Assembly (NCBI RefSeq): GCF_946885885.1
Contig: NZ_CAMPHN010000030.1
Coordinates: 1 to 35,825, forward strand
Direction: 5' to 3'
DNA from: an uncultured Pseudomonas sp.
Lineage (GTDB): Bacteria; Pseudomonadota; Gammaproteobacteria; Pseudomonadales; Pseudomonadaceae
Length of the DNA stretch: 35,825 bases
In this document: one piece after another, positions 24,514 to 32,595 of the stretch
Position numbering within the stretch: the stretch's first letter is position 1
Layout of the letters: each line of letters begins with the position of its first letter
Notes under the pieces: generated by a model
Databases searched by the model: none
Told to the model about the DNA's origin: nothing
What the model saw: only the letters and a program-made list of their open reading frames with translations
Translations under genes and position numbers: made by a program

Positions 24514-25965
24514 ATGGCTTGGCCAACCATAAGAATCATCGCGTTTATCAACGGTATTTTCCTGATTACTCTGGCCGTCGGCATGCTGGTACCCATGCTG
24601 ACCCTGCTGATTTTCGAAAGACACCACGAGCTGGATTCGTTTCTCTGGTCGAGCCTGATCACGGTGATCGCTGGTCTGGCCATGGTCGCCCAGGGGCGCC
24701 CGCAGAACACCCAACTGCGGCCGCGCGACATGTACATGCTGACCACGGCCAGTTGGCTGATCGTGTGCGTGTTCGCCGCGCTACCGATGACGCTGATTCA
24801 TCACATCAGCTACACGGATGCGTTTTTCGAGACCATGTCCGGCATTACCACCACCGGCTCCACGGTGCTGTCCGGCCTGGATAGCGCCTCGCCAGGCTTG
24901 CTGATCTGGCGCTCGATGCTGCAGTGGCTCGGCGGCATCGGCTTTATCGGCATGGCCGTAGCGATCCTGCCGTTGCTGCGGGTCGGTGGTATGCGCCTGT
25001 TCCAGACCGAATCCTCGGACTGGGGCGAGAAAGTCATGCCGCGCTCGCATATGGCGGCCAAGTACATCGTGTCCATCTTTATCGGCTTCACCCTGCTCGG
25101 CATCGTGGCTTATCGCCTGGCGGGGATGAGCTGGTTCGATGCGATCAACCATTCGATGACCTCGATCGCCACCGGCGGCTACTCCACCTCCGACAACTCC
25201 ATGGGTAACTTCGCCCCCGCCTCGCACTGGGTGGCCATTGCCCTGATGCTCCTGGGCGCCCTGCCTTTTACCCTCTATGTCGCGACCATTCGCGGCAACC
25301 GCAATGCGTTGTTGAAAGACGAGCAGGTACGCGGCTTTCTCGGCCTGCTGGCAGCCACTTGCCTGATGTTCAGCCTTTGGTTCTGGGCGCATTCCGATCA
25401 CAGCTTCATCGATGCGTTGCGCATCGTCACCTTGAACGTGGTTTCCGTGGTGACCACCACTGGCTTTGCGCTGGGCGATTACAGCCTTTGGGGCGACTTC
25501 GCGGTGATGATGTTTTTCTACCTGACCTTCGTCGGCGGTTGTTCGGGCTCGACATCCGGCGGCTTGAAGGTATTCCGTTTCCAGGTCGCCTATACCTTGC
25601 TGCGCAGCGGCCTCACCCAGCTGGTGCACCCGCGCGCGGTGATCAAACAGCAGTACAACGGACATAACCTCGACGAAGAAATCGTCCGTTCCATCCTGAC
25701 CTTCTCGTTCTTCTTCACCGTCACCATCGGTGCCATCGCGCTGGGGTTGGCGTTGATCGGTCTGGACTGGATCACCGCCCTGACCGGCGCGGCCACCGCT
25801 GTGTGTAACGTGGGCCCGGGGCTGGGGCCGATCATCGGCCCGGCAGGCAACTTCTCGACCCTGCCGGATGCCGCCAAATGGCTGCTATCGCTGGGTATGC
25901 TGCTGGGGCGCCTGGAGATTCTCACCGTGCTGGTATTGATCACCCGGGCCTTCTGGCGCCATTGA
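24514..25965 (+). CDS. trkH: Potassium transporter TrkH
   Basis: Membrane channel subunit of the Trk K+ uptake system; works with cytoplasmic TrkA, which is not in the window. 483 residues, hydrophobic, with the four pore loops of the SKT fold, each with a selectivity glycine: SGITTTGSTVLSGL, SIATGGYSTSDNS, VVTTTGFALGDYS and TAVCNVGPGLGPI. The start MAWPTIRIIAFINGIFLITL is typical of gammaproteobacterial TrkH. The ATG at 24514 has only a weak GGGAA upstream. Followed convergently by an AraC-type regulator. Confidence 0.95.
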   Translation: MAWPTIRIIAFINGIFLITLAVGMLVPMLTLLIFERHHELDSFLWSSLITVIAGLAMVAQGRPQNTQLRPRDMYMLTTASWLIVCVFAALPMTLIHHISYTDAFFETMSGITTTGSTVLSGLDSASPGLLIWRSMLQWLGGIGFIGMAVAILPLLRVGGMRLFQTESSDWGEKVMPRSHMAAKYIVSIFIGFTLLGIVAYRLAGMSWFDAINHSMTSIATGGYSTSDNSMGNFAPASHWVAIALMLLGALPFTLYVATIRGNRNALLKDEQVRGFLGLLAATCLMFSLWFWAHSDHSFIDALRIVTLNVVSVVTTTGFALGDYSLWGDFAVMMFFYLTFVGGCSGSTSGGLKVFRFQVAYTLLRSGLTQLVHPRAVIKQQYNGHNLDEEIVRSILTFSFFFTVTIGAIALGLALIGLDWITALTGAATAVCNVGPGLGPIIGPAGNFSTLPDAAKWLLSLGMLLGRLEILTVLVLITRAFWRH

Positions 25966-25992
25966 GCGGCGCCGCCACCCGCACTTTGGCTA

Positions 25993-26994
25993 TCAAAGAC
26001 GCGCACGGTATTCGCTGGGCGTGATCGAGAACCAACGGCGAAACGCGCGGAAGAAGTTGCTCGGGTCGGCGAACCCGAGCAGATAGGCGACTTCCAGCAA
26101 GGTCAGCTTGGGCTGCGCCAAGTACTGCTCGGCCAGTTCGCGGCGGGTATCGTCGAGCAACTGCTGGAAGCTGGTGCCTTCATCCTGCAAGCGCCGCTGC
26201 AGGGTGCGCTGCGACAGGTGCAACGCCTGCGCCACCGCCTCGCGCCTGGGCTCGCCTTGGGGTAACAAACGGCACAGCACTTGTCGCGCCTGGTGGGTCA
26301 CCCGGCTCTCGGAAAAGCGCGCCAGGTACTCGCCGGCGAATCTGTCGTGCAGCTGCGCCAGGGATTCGTTGGCCGTCGGCAGCAGCATCTCCATGTCGGC
26401 CCGGGCGAACAGCAACCCGTAGTGTTCGCCATTGAATTTCAACGGGCCTTGAAACACCTGATGGAACGGCTCCAGATCGGCCGGCGGGTCGCCCTGGAAC
26501 CACACCTGTTGAGGTCGGATCGGTTTTCCGGTGATCCAGCGGCAAAACGCCAGGGCATAAGCCAACGAGGCTTCGATGCTCTGTCGCGCAGCGGGAAGGC
26601 GGTCGCCGTGGATCGCCAGGGTCAGCTCATAGCCATCGGGGGTGGGGCGGAAATCCAGATCGGAACCCTCGCCGATGATCCGCTGATAACGCACCAGACG
26701 GGCGAAGCCGTCTTTCAGGGTGCGGCTGGACATCAAGGCATAGCCAACCACGTGGAACGACGCCGGGCGCACCACCTTGGCCATGTTCAGGCCAATCGCC
26801 GGGTTGCCCGACAACTCGACCGCACGCTGCCATAGCCGGGTCATGCCGTCCTGGGGAAAACGCGCATCCGGGTCGTCCAGGGCGGCGTAATCCATGCTCA
26901 ATTCGCGGAATATCGTGCGGCAGTCGACGCCGCCCATTTCCAGGGCCTGGACGATACCCGAGGCCCAGCTCGAGGAGGTGGTGCGTTCGCTCAT
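25993..26994 (-). CDS. AraC-family transcriptional regulator, OruR/ArgR-like long N-terminal type
   Basis: 333 residues. The N-terminal ~220 residues match the Arabinose_bd-type ligand domain (RLWQRAVELSGNPAIGLNMAKVVRPASFHVVGYALMSS; GRLVRYQRIIGEG). The C-terminal double helix-turn-helix is clear: AVAQALHLSQRTLQRRLQDEGTSFQQLLDDTRRELAEQYL, then LTLLEVAYLLGFADPSNFFRAFRRWFSITPSEYR. Relatives regulate amino acid, ornithine or lipid use. It is divergent from the DUF962 gene across about 150 bases and may control it. Ligand and targets unknown. Confidence 0.9.
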   Translation of the reverse strand: MSERTTSSSWASGIVQALEMGGVDCRTIFRELSMDYAALDDPDARFPQDGMTRLWQRAVELSGNPAIGLNMAKVVRPASFHVVGYALMSSRTLKDGFARLVRYQRIIGEGSDLDFRPTPDGYELTLAIHGDRLPAARQSIEASLAYALAFCRWITGKPIRPQQVWFQGDPPADLEPFHQVFQGPLKFNGEHYGLLFARADMEMLLPTANESLAQLHDRFAGEYLARFSESRVTHQARQVLCRLLPQGEPRREAVAQALHLSQRTLQRRLQDEGTSFQQLLDDTRRELAEQYLAQPKLTLLEVAYLLGFADPSNFFRAFRRWFSITPSEYRARL

Positions 26995-27143
26995 GGCGGC
27001 TTCTTATTCGAATCGACGGATAACCGCATAGCGCGGCGTGGCAACCCAAGGATACTAAACTGGCACCTAATGTCACTGGCCCAGCAGGACAGCGCCACTA
27101 AACTCATGGCCATCCGCAACGGCAGAATTTCAGGAGTACGACC

Positions 27144-27461
27144 ATGGCCACGCCCACCAACGAACGCTACGCAAGCTTTGCCGAGTTCTACCCGTACTAC
27201 CTGCAAGAGCACCGCAACGACACCTGTCGCCGTCTGCACTATGTAGGCAGCCTGTTGGTGCTGGCGATCGTCGCCTACGCCATCGGCAGCCAACAATGGT
27301 TGTGGCTGCTCGCCGTCCCCCTGGCCGGTTATGGCTTCGCCTGGGTCGGCCACTTCGTGTTCGAGAAGAATCGTCCCGCGACCTTTCAATACCCGCTGTA
27401 CAGCCTGATGGGCGACTGGGTGATGCTCAAGGACGCGCTGACCGGGCGCATCAAGTTCTGA
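27144..27461 (+). CDS. DUF962 / Mpo1-like membrane protein
   Basis: 105 residues with two short hydrophobic segments (YVGSLLVLAIVAYAIG; WLWLLAVPLAGYGFAWVGHFVF). The family signature residues are HRNDTCRRLHYVG near the N-terminus and GHFVFEKNRPATFQYPLYSLMGDWVM towards the C-terminus. The eukaryotic member Mpo1 is an iron-dependent dioxygenase acting in alpha-oxidation of 2-hydroxy fatty acids, and the histidines here fit that fold; the bacterial role is not established. AGGAG lies seven bases before the ATG. Confidence 0.88.
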   Translation: MATPTNERYASFAEFYPYYLQEHRNDTCRRLHYVGSLLVLAIVAYAIGSQQWLWLLAVPLAGYGFAWVGHFVFEKNRPATFQYPLYSLMGDWVMLKDALTGRIKF

Positions 27462-27627
27462 GGCCGAAACCTGCCAGCGAGTGGCACAGCAGTACCGTTC
27501 AGCCATCATGCTTGGCGGCGGCCGCTGCGCTTGGTTATGATCCGCGCTTTGCTCCGCACCGCCCAGGTTGCGGACCGCCGGGCATCCAGTAGTGGTGTCG
27601 GATACCAGCAGGGATCATCGTAACCGC

Positions 27628-29016
27628 ATGAATGCCACCACCTTGAACCGGCTCAACGCATTACCCGCCCCGCCGCTACGCGAATACTATTCGCGCGTAC
27701 TGGCCTATATCGCGATTGCCGCCAGCATCGCCGCCGGCACCTATACGCAGCACTTCTCTTACGACGTCCTCTGGATGGTGCCTTACACCCTGCTCTATCC
27801 GCACCTGGCCCACCAACTGAGCCTGCGTTTCAAGCGCGAACATCCGCAACGAACCTCCCTCGCGCTATTGTTTATCGACGCCCTGCATTCCGGGGCGGCT
27901 ATCGCGCTGCTGAGTTTTTCCGTGGTGCCGAGCTTGATGGCCATGCTGATTCTGGTATTCAGCACCCTGGTGATCGGCGGTTTGCGTTATCTCGGCCTGG
28001 CCGTGCTGCTTGCCGCCAGCGCTTGCGCCATTAGCGCGGTATTGATGAATGCCCACTTCAAACCCGATACGCCCGCCCTCGTAGCCGCGGTGAGCATCAG
28101 CTTCACCGCCTTGTGCATTTGCATCACCGCCTATTTCGTCCACCAGCAGGGCATGCGCCTGGCGCAGGTGCGCGTCGAGATCAAGCGCGAGCAGGAAAAG
28201 GCCGCGCGCTTGGCCCGCAACCTGGCCAAGTACCTGTCGCCGCAGGTATGGGAGTCGATTTTCAGCGGTAAGAAGAGCGTGCGCCTGGAAACCCAGCGCA
28301 AGAAGCTCACGGTGTTCTTCTCCGATATCAAAGGCTTCACCGAGCTGTCCGAAGAGCTGGAAGCCGAAGCCCTGACCGACCTGCTCAACAGCTACCTGAA
28401 CGAAATGTCGAAAATCTGCCTGAAGTACGGCGGCACCATCGATAAGTTCATCGGCGACAGCGTCATGGTATTTTTCGGCGACCCGGCCAGCAAGGGCGCG
28501 AAAAAAGACGCCGTGGCCGCGGTCTCCATGGCCATCGCCATGCGCAAGCACATGAAAGTGCTGCGCCAACAGTGGCGCGCCCAGGGCATCACCAAACCCC
28601 TGGAGATCCGCATGGGTCTGAATACCGGCTATTGCACGGTCGGCAACTTCGGCGCCGACACGCGCATGGACTACACCATCATCGGCCGCGACGTGAACCT
28701 CGCCAGCCGCCTGGAAAGCGCCGCCGAGTCCGGCGAAATCCTGATTTCTCACGAGACCTATTCGATGATCAAGGACGTGGTGATGTGCCGCGACAAGGGC
28801 CAGATCAACGTCAAGGGCTTCACCCGCCCGGTGCAGATCTACCAGGTCGTGGACTTCCGCCGCGACCTGGGCGCCACCTCCAGCTATGTCGAGCACGAAC
28901 TACCCGGTTTCTCCATGTACCTGGATACCAACGGCATTCAGAACTTCGACAAACAGCGCGTCATCCAGGCGCTGCAACAAGCCGCCGAGAAATTACGCGA
29001 CAAAGTGATCATGTAA
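27628..29016 (+). CDS. cyaB: Class III adenylate cyclase with MASE2 membrane domain (CyaB)
   Basis: Makes cyclic AMP, in P. aeruginosa the main source for Vfr-dependent virulence and type IV pilus control. The N-terminal membrane region (about 25-190) is of MASE2 type: several hydrophobic helices such as LWMVPYTLLYPHLAHQL. The class III catalytic domain (about 225-400) has metal aspartates in VFFSDIKGFTELS (about 231) and DKFIGDSVMVFFGDP, and the transition-state motif IIGRDVNLASRLES (about 351-364). Start ATG 27628 has a distant GGG; 462 residues agrees with CyaB. FimV, encoded at the other end of this window, is reported to be needed for CyaB activity in P. aeruginosa. Confidence 0.93.
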   Translation: MNATTLNRLNALPAPPLREYYSRVLAYIAIAASIAAGTYTQHFSYDVLWMVPYTLLYPHLAHQLSLRFKREHPQRTSLALLFIDALHSGAAIALLSFSVVPSLMAMLILVFSTLVIGGLRYLGLAVLLAASACAISAVLMNAHFKPDTPALVAAVSISFTALCICITAYFVHQQGMRLAQVRVEIKREQEKAARLARNLAKYLSPQVWESIFSGKKSVRLETQRKKLTVFFSDIKGFTELSEELEAEALTDLLNSYLNEMSKICLKYGGTIDKFIGDSVMVFFGDPASKGAKKDAVAAVSMAIAMRKHMKVLRQQWRAQGITKPLEIRMGLNTGYCTVGNFGADTRMDYTIIGRDVNLASRLESAAESGEILISHETYSMIKDVVMCRDKGQINVKGFTRPVQIYQVVDFRRDLGATSSYVEHELPGFSMYLDTNGIQNFDKQRVIQALQQAAEKLRDKVIM

Positions 29017-29094
29017 CGCGCGGCCTGGGACGATCAAAGCTTCGCTGCGTCCACCCCAAGAGGCCGTAGACCTTGCACATGAACACATGAAGAC

Positions 29095-29159
29095 CGTAGG
29101 AGCGGCCTTGGCCGCGATGTTTTTGAACCCGCCAGAGAGCGCGGGCAAGCCCGCTCCTA
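29095..29159. repeat. Paired REP elements (GTAGGAGCGG... / ...CCGCTCCTAC)
   Basis: GTAGGAGCGGCCTTGGCCGCGA and, inverted, GCGGGCAAGCCCGCTCCTAC, about 20 bases apart. Each unit has its own small stem. This is the standard Pseudomonas REP pair found between convergent genes, here cyaB and agt. It may act as a transcription barrier. Confidence 0.85.
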
Positions 29160-29175
29160 CAAGGCAAGAACCAGG

Positions 29176-29228
29176 CTCGGATGAAACCCGAGGAATAGCG
29201 CGCGTTTCCCGGATTTCATCCGGGCTAC
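29176..29228. repeat. Palindromic repeat with GGATGAAATCCGGG core, overlapping the agt stop
   Basis: CTCGGATGAAACCCGAG (29176) and CCCGGATTTCATCCGGGCTAC (29208-29228) are inverted relatives. The CTA of the right copy is the complement of the agt TAG stop, so the repeat has reached the end of the coding sequence. A second example lies at 33843-33898. Confidence 0.75.
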
Positions 29229-30280
29229 AGCAGAGGCCGCGTCACCGCTCGCGGTGCCACGCGCAGCGGCTCCGGATAGCGCTCGCCATCGATCATCGGC
29301 TGCATGGCCAGGAACTCCAGTGCCGAGGCGCGCCAGGATTGGCGCGCGGCCAGCTCGGCACACTGACCTCGATCCAATTGCAGAGCGGCCAGGCAGGCCT
29401 CGCGCAGATCCTCGTTCATTACACCGCTAACCCCAGGCTCCAGCACATCCAGTGGCCCAGGCACGGCAAACGCCGCCACCGGCGTGCCGCAGGCCAGGGC
29501 CTCGAGCATGACCAAACCGTAGGTGTCGGTGCGCGAGGGGAACACCAGCACACTGGCCTCCTGGTAAGCGCGGGCCAAGGCTTCGCCATGGCGGTAACCG
29601 AGAAACTCCACTGCGCCATAGCGAGCCTGCAAGGCTTCACGCTGCGGGCCGTCGCCGATCACCCGCTTGATCCCTGGTAGATCCAGATCGAGAAAGGCTT
29701 CCAGGTTTTTCTCCGTGGCGATTCGTCCGACATACAGAAACACCGGTGCGGCGCTTTCCGCATGGGCTGTCGACGGGTGGAACAAGCCGGTATCGACGCC
29801 CTTGCGCCATACCGCCAGACGCCGCAGCCCCCAGCCGGCGAACTCCGTGCACAAGCGCTCGGTGGTGATCAACACCGCCCGGCTCGGCCGATGAAAAGCC
29901 CGCAGGTAGGCATAACCCCAACTCAACGGCAGCCAGCGCCAACGACTGTTGAGGTATTCGGGAAAGCGCGTATGGATCGCTGTGGAAAATGCCAGCCCAC
30001 GTTTGTTCAGCCAACGACGCGCCGCCCAGCCGAGCGGCCCTTCCGTGGCCAGGTGCACGCAATCGGGCTGAAACTCGCGGATCGCCGCGCCGACTCGCCA
30101 GAGATTCCATACCAGAGGGATCTCCGGGTAGGTGGGGCACGGCACGCTGCGAAAATCCGCGGGCGACAGCAGCTTGACCTGGTGCCCCAGGCCGCGCAGC
30201 TCGTCCAGCAACGCGCGCAAGCTGGTGACCACGCCGTTGACCTGCGGCGACCAGGCGTCGGAGACGATCAGAATCCTCAT
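29225..30280 (-). CDS. agt: Glycosyltransferase family 4, Agt-type glycolipid synthase
   Basis: GT-B glycosyltransferase, 351 residues. The N-terminal domain starts MRILIVSDAWSPQVNGVVTSL, with VHLATEGPLGWAARRW and AIHTRFPEYL. The C-terminal donor domain has FLYVGRIATEKNLEAFL and the nucleotide-sugar motif SRTDTYGLVMLEALACGTPVAAF. Its ATG overlaps the plcP stop as ATGA. The gene pair equals what I recall as PA3218-PA3219 of P. aeruginosa. There, Agt1 puts sugar on diacylglycerol and PlcP supplies the diacylglycerol during phosphate starvation. Generic annotation would be alpha-mannosyltransferase. Function by synteny and partner; donor sugar not determined. Confidence 0.82.
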   Translation of the reverse strand: MRILIVSDAWSPQVNGVVTSLRALLDELRGLGHQVKLLSPADFRSVPCPTYPEIPLVWNLWRVGAAIREFQPDCVHLATEGPLGWAARRWLNKRGLAFSTAIHTRFPEYLNSRWRWLPLSWGYAYLRAFHRPSRAVLITTERLCTEFAGWGLRRLAVWRKGVDTGLFHPSTAHAESAAPVFLYVGRIATEKNLEAFLDLDLPGIKRVIGDGPQREALQARYGAVEFLGYRHGEALARAYQEASVLVFPSRTDTYGLVMLEALACGTPVAAFAVPGPLDVLEPGVSGVMNEDLREACLAALQLDRGQCAELAARQSWRASALEFLAMQPMIDGERYPEPLRVAPRAVTRPLL

Positions 30281-31092
30281 GCCGCCGGCTCCACGGCGAC
30301 CAAGGCTGGCGCTTCGCTCTGCGCCTGATCCTCGGCCAGGCGGTACAGCTCGATGCGCCCATCCAAGTGTTCGATCAATGCCGTGCAGGATTCGACCCAG
30401 TCGCCGCAATTCATATACTCCACCGCGCCCATCGGGCGGATTTCGGCATGGTGGATATGCCCGCAGACCACCCCGTTGAAGCCGCGCTTGACGCACTCGT
30501 GGGCAATGGCCTCCTCGAAGTCGCTGATGAAGTTCACCGCGCCTTTGACCTTGTGCTTGAGGTAGGCCGACAACGACCAATAACCGTAGCCATAACGCTG
30601 GCGCCAATGGTTGAGCCAGCGATTGAGGGTCAAGGTGAATTCGTAGGCCGAGTCGCCGAGAAAGGCCAGCCAGCGGTGATAACGGGTGATCACGTCGAAC
30701 TGATCGCCATGGATCACCAACAAGCGGCGGCCGTCGGCGGTGAGGTGCTCGGCCTCGTCGACCAGCTGGATATTGCCGAGGATCAAACCGGAGTAACCGC
30801 GCAGGAACTCGTCGTGATTGCCGGTGACGTAGATCACCTCGGTGCCGCGCTTGCTCATGGTCAGCAGGCGACGAATCACGTTGGTGTGGGCCTGCGGCCA
30901 ATACATGCCACCGCGCAGCTTCCAACCGTCGATGATGTCGCCGACCAGGTAAACCTTATCGGCCTGGTAACGCTTGAGAAATGCCGCGAGGTGTTCGGCC
31001 TGGCAATCCCGCGTGCCCAGGTGCACATCGGAAATCCACAGGGTGCGGACATGTTGCTTACGACTTGGCTTAATCAGCTGCGCGCTGGTCAT
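30277..31092 (-). CDS. plcP: Calcineurin-like metallophosphoesterase, PlcP-type phospholipase C (LpxH-like)
   Basis: Binuclear-metal phosphoesterase with the full motif set: LWISDVHLGTRD, YLVGDIIDGWKL, YVTGNHDEFLRG, VIHGDQFD and VCGHIHHAEI. 271 residues. It is often auto-annotated as UDP-2,3-diacylglucosamine diphosphatase. The direct coupling to a GT4 glycosyltransferase and tandem Pho-box-like repeats upstream instead point to PlcP. That enzyme degrades membrane phospholipid to diacylglycerol so that glycolipids can replace phospholipids when phosphate is short. The ATG is at 31092. Divergent from an AraC regulator. Confidence 0.85.
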   Translation of the reverse strand: MTSAQLIKPSRKQHVRTLWISDVHLGTRDCQAEHLAAFLKRYQADKVYLVGDIIDGWKLRGGMYWPQAHTNVIRRLLTMSKRGTEVIYVTGNHDEFLRGYSGLILGNIQLVDEAEHLTADGRRLLVIHGDQFDVITRYHRWLAFLGDSAYEFTLTLNRWLNHWRQRYGYGYWSLSAYLKHKVKGAVNFISDFEEAIAHECVKRGFNGVVCGHIHHAEIRPMGAVEYMNCGDWVESCTALIEHLDGRIELYRLAEDQAQSEAPALVAVEPAA

Positions 31093-31134
31093 GGTCGGCC
31101 TCCACCGGGGTTTGCCAGAGCGTGCATTACCGGG

Positions 31135-31174
31135 GTGAAGCCAAGGTGACGAAACCAAGGCAGTTCGATGACAA
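31135..31174 (-). promoter_or_regulatory. Tandem Pho-box-like repeats upstream of plcP-agt
   Basis: On the minus strand four heptamers follow at exact 11-base steps: TTGTCAT, CTGCCTT, TCGTCAC, GCTTCAC, each separated by four bases. The PhoB consensus is CTGTCAT-N4-CTGTCAC, so this reads as two tandem boxes, the first closer to consensus than the second. A TAATGC resembling a -10 follows within about 10 bases, leaving room for the boxes to replace a -35. The site is 43-82 bases before the plcP start. Confidence 0.65.
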
Positions 31175-31245
31175 CGCTGCCCCGCAGTCCGCGCTAAGCC
31201 GGGTGCTCGCCTGCTAGACTGCGCGCACTGTTCGAGGACTCCCAC

Positions 31246-31995
31246 ATGTCGCCCCTGCTTTCGTTGCGTCACTACAGCCATGACCTGCTCAGCCACAGCC
31301 ACGCCCATGCGCAGCTGGTGTTCGGCCTCAGCGGCTTGCTGGATTTCGAAGTCGCCGGCCACGGCAGCCAGGTCGCCCGCCAGACCCTCGCCGTGGTGCC
31401 GCCCGACACCCGGCACGCCTGCGGTAGCCGCCACGGCAGCCAGTGCCTGGTGCTCGACATCCCCTCCGAATCCTGGCTGCAACAGCGGCTCGGCGCCCAT
31501 GCCGATGCCGGCCGGCGGCTGATCGACAATCCTGGAGCCTTGCCGCTCAACCCGGCGCAGAGCCAGTTGGTCGGCTGGCTGGCGGCCAGCCCGATCGGCG
31601 ACCCGGTGATCGCCGAGCAAGGCGCGGCCTTGTTATTGGCCAGCCTGGCGAGCGAACACGGTAGCCTCCCGCTCAGCCAGTTGCCTCTGGCGGCAATCGA
31701 CGCCCATATCGACCGGCATGCCGCACACCCGCTGCAAGTCGTCGACCTGGCGCGCCTGGCCGGGTTATCGACGGCGCGCTTCCATGTGCGTTTTCTCGAT
31801 GAAACCGGGCAAACGCCCATGGAGTACGTGCGCAGCCGCCGTCTGAATCTGGCCCGTCATCTGCTGCAGCACAGCCAATTGGCGGTCGGCGAGATCGCCG
31901 CCAGGGTCGGCTATAACTCGCAGAGCGCCTTTACCGCCGCCCTATCGCGGCAGTTCGGCAGCACCCCGCGCGCACTGCGCCACTCTTGTGAGTAA
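31246..31995 (+). CDS. AraC-family regulator with N-terminal cupin
   Basis: 249 residues. The N-terminal half looks like a small cupin ligand domain (HSHAHAQLVFGLSGLLDFEV; TLAVVPPDTRHACGS), with histidines that could hold a metal or ligand. The C-terminal double HTH is HPLQVVDLARLAGLSTARFHVRFLDETGQTPMEYVRSRRLNLARHLL then LAVGEIAARVGYNSQSAFTAALSRQFGSTPRALR. GAGGA precedes the ATG. It stands divergent to plcP and 90 bases upstream of csaA-eamA; the latter pair are the likeliest targets. Same position as P. aeruginosa PA3220. Confidence 0.9.
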   Translation: MSPLLSLRHYSHDLLSHSHAHAQLVFGLSGLLDFEVAGHGSQVARQTLAVVPPDTRHACGSRHGSQCLVLDIPSESWLQQRLGAHADAGRRLIDNPGALPLNPAQSQLVGWLAASPIGDPVIAEQGAALLLASLASEHGSLPLSQLPLAAIDAHIDRHAAHPLQVVDLARLAGLSTARFHVRFLDETGQTPMEYVRSRRLNLARHLLQHSQLAVGEIAARVGYNSQSAFTAALSRQFGSTPRALRHSCE

Positions 31996-32085
31996 TGCCG
32001 CGAGTAATGCGCTAAAAGTCGCGACTCTTGCGACAGACGCCCGGCCGCCCGCCTCCTAGACTGCAAGCAGCAATCAGGAGGCCTT

Positions 32086-32595
32086 ATGCCGCAGATCGAG
32101 TGGGACGATTTTCAACGGGTGGAATTGCGCGTCGGCACCGTGGTGGCCGCAGAGCCGAACCCGAAAGCGCTGAAACCGGCCTATGTGCTGCGCGTGGATC
32201 TGGGCGAGTCGGGGGTGAAAACGTCGAGCGCACAACTGACCGCGCACTATCGCTGCGACGAGCTGATCGGCCGCCAGGTACTGTGCGTGTGCAACTTCGC
32301 GCCTAACAGGCCGTTGAAAAACGTAGGCGAGGCAGCCAACGCAATACCGATGGCGGCCCCGCAAAAACAGGCGAAAAAGCGACTGGGGTCGCATTCGACT
32401 TTACGAGCTGTAAATGAGCATTTTGAGCCTGTTTTTAACGCCGCGATGGCAACGCAGGTAGTTTTTCAACAGCCTGCTAAACGCATCGCCGGCCTCCGCT
32501 CGGAAGTGCTGGTGACCGGCGTCTACGATGCCGAACAGAAGGTGGTGCTGGCGAGCTTCGATAAACCCCTGCCCAATGGCGCACGCCTGGCATGA
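32086..32595 (+). CDS. csaA: CsaA-type tRNA-binding domain protein carrying a 58-residue in-frame element insertion
   Basis: CsaA is a small homodimeric OB-fold protein with reported chaperone and export-related activity. Residues 1-73 (DFQRVELRVGTVVAAEPNPK, VKTSSAQLTAHY, LIGRQVLCVCNFAP) and 132-169 (KRIAGLRSEVLVTGVYD, DKPLPNGARLA) together form a complete 111-residue CsaA. Between them, exactly where relatives read NFPP-RRIAG, are 58 residues encoded by element copy F plus its target duplication. 174 bp were added and no stop was introduced. Removing them restores the family sequence with no residue lost. The site is in a core motif, so folding or dimerisation could be affected. AGGAGG precedes the ATG; the stop overlaps the downstream ATG. 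Confidence 0.93.
   Translation: MPQIEWDDFQRVELRVGTVVAAEPNPKALKPAYVLRVDLGESGVKTSSAQLTAHYRCDELIGRQVLCVCNFAPNRPLKNVGEAANAIPMAAPQKQAKKRLGSHSTLRAVNEHFEPVFNAAMATQVVFQQPAKRIAGLRSEVLVTGVYDAEQKVVLASFDKPLPNGARLA
32307..32476 (+). mobile_element. MITE-like palindromic element, copy F (170 bp), CTAA duplication, inside csaA
   Basis: The ends are CAGGCCGTTGAAAAACGTAGG and GTAGTTTTTCAACAGCCTG, flanked by perfect CTAA at 32303-32306 and 32477-32480. It shares the GCAATACCGATGGCGGCCCC and CGACTGGGGTCG block with copy E but lacks E's two extra insertions. The reading frame that crosses it encodes [20 protein letters not shown] and 38 further residues, with a basic KQAKKRLGSH stretch. Confidence 0.95.
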
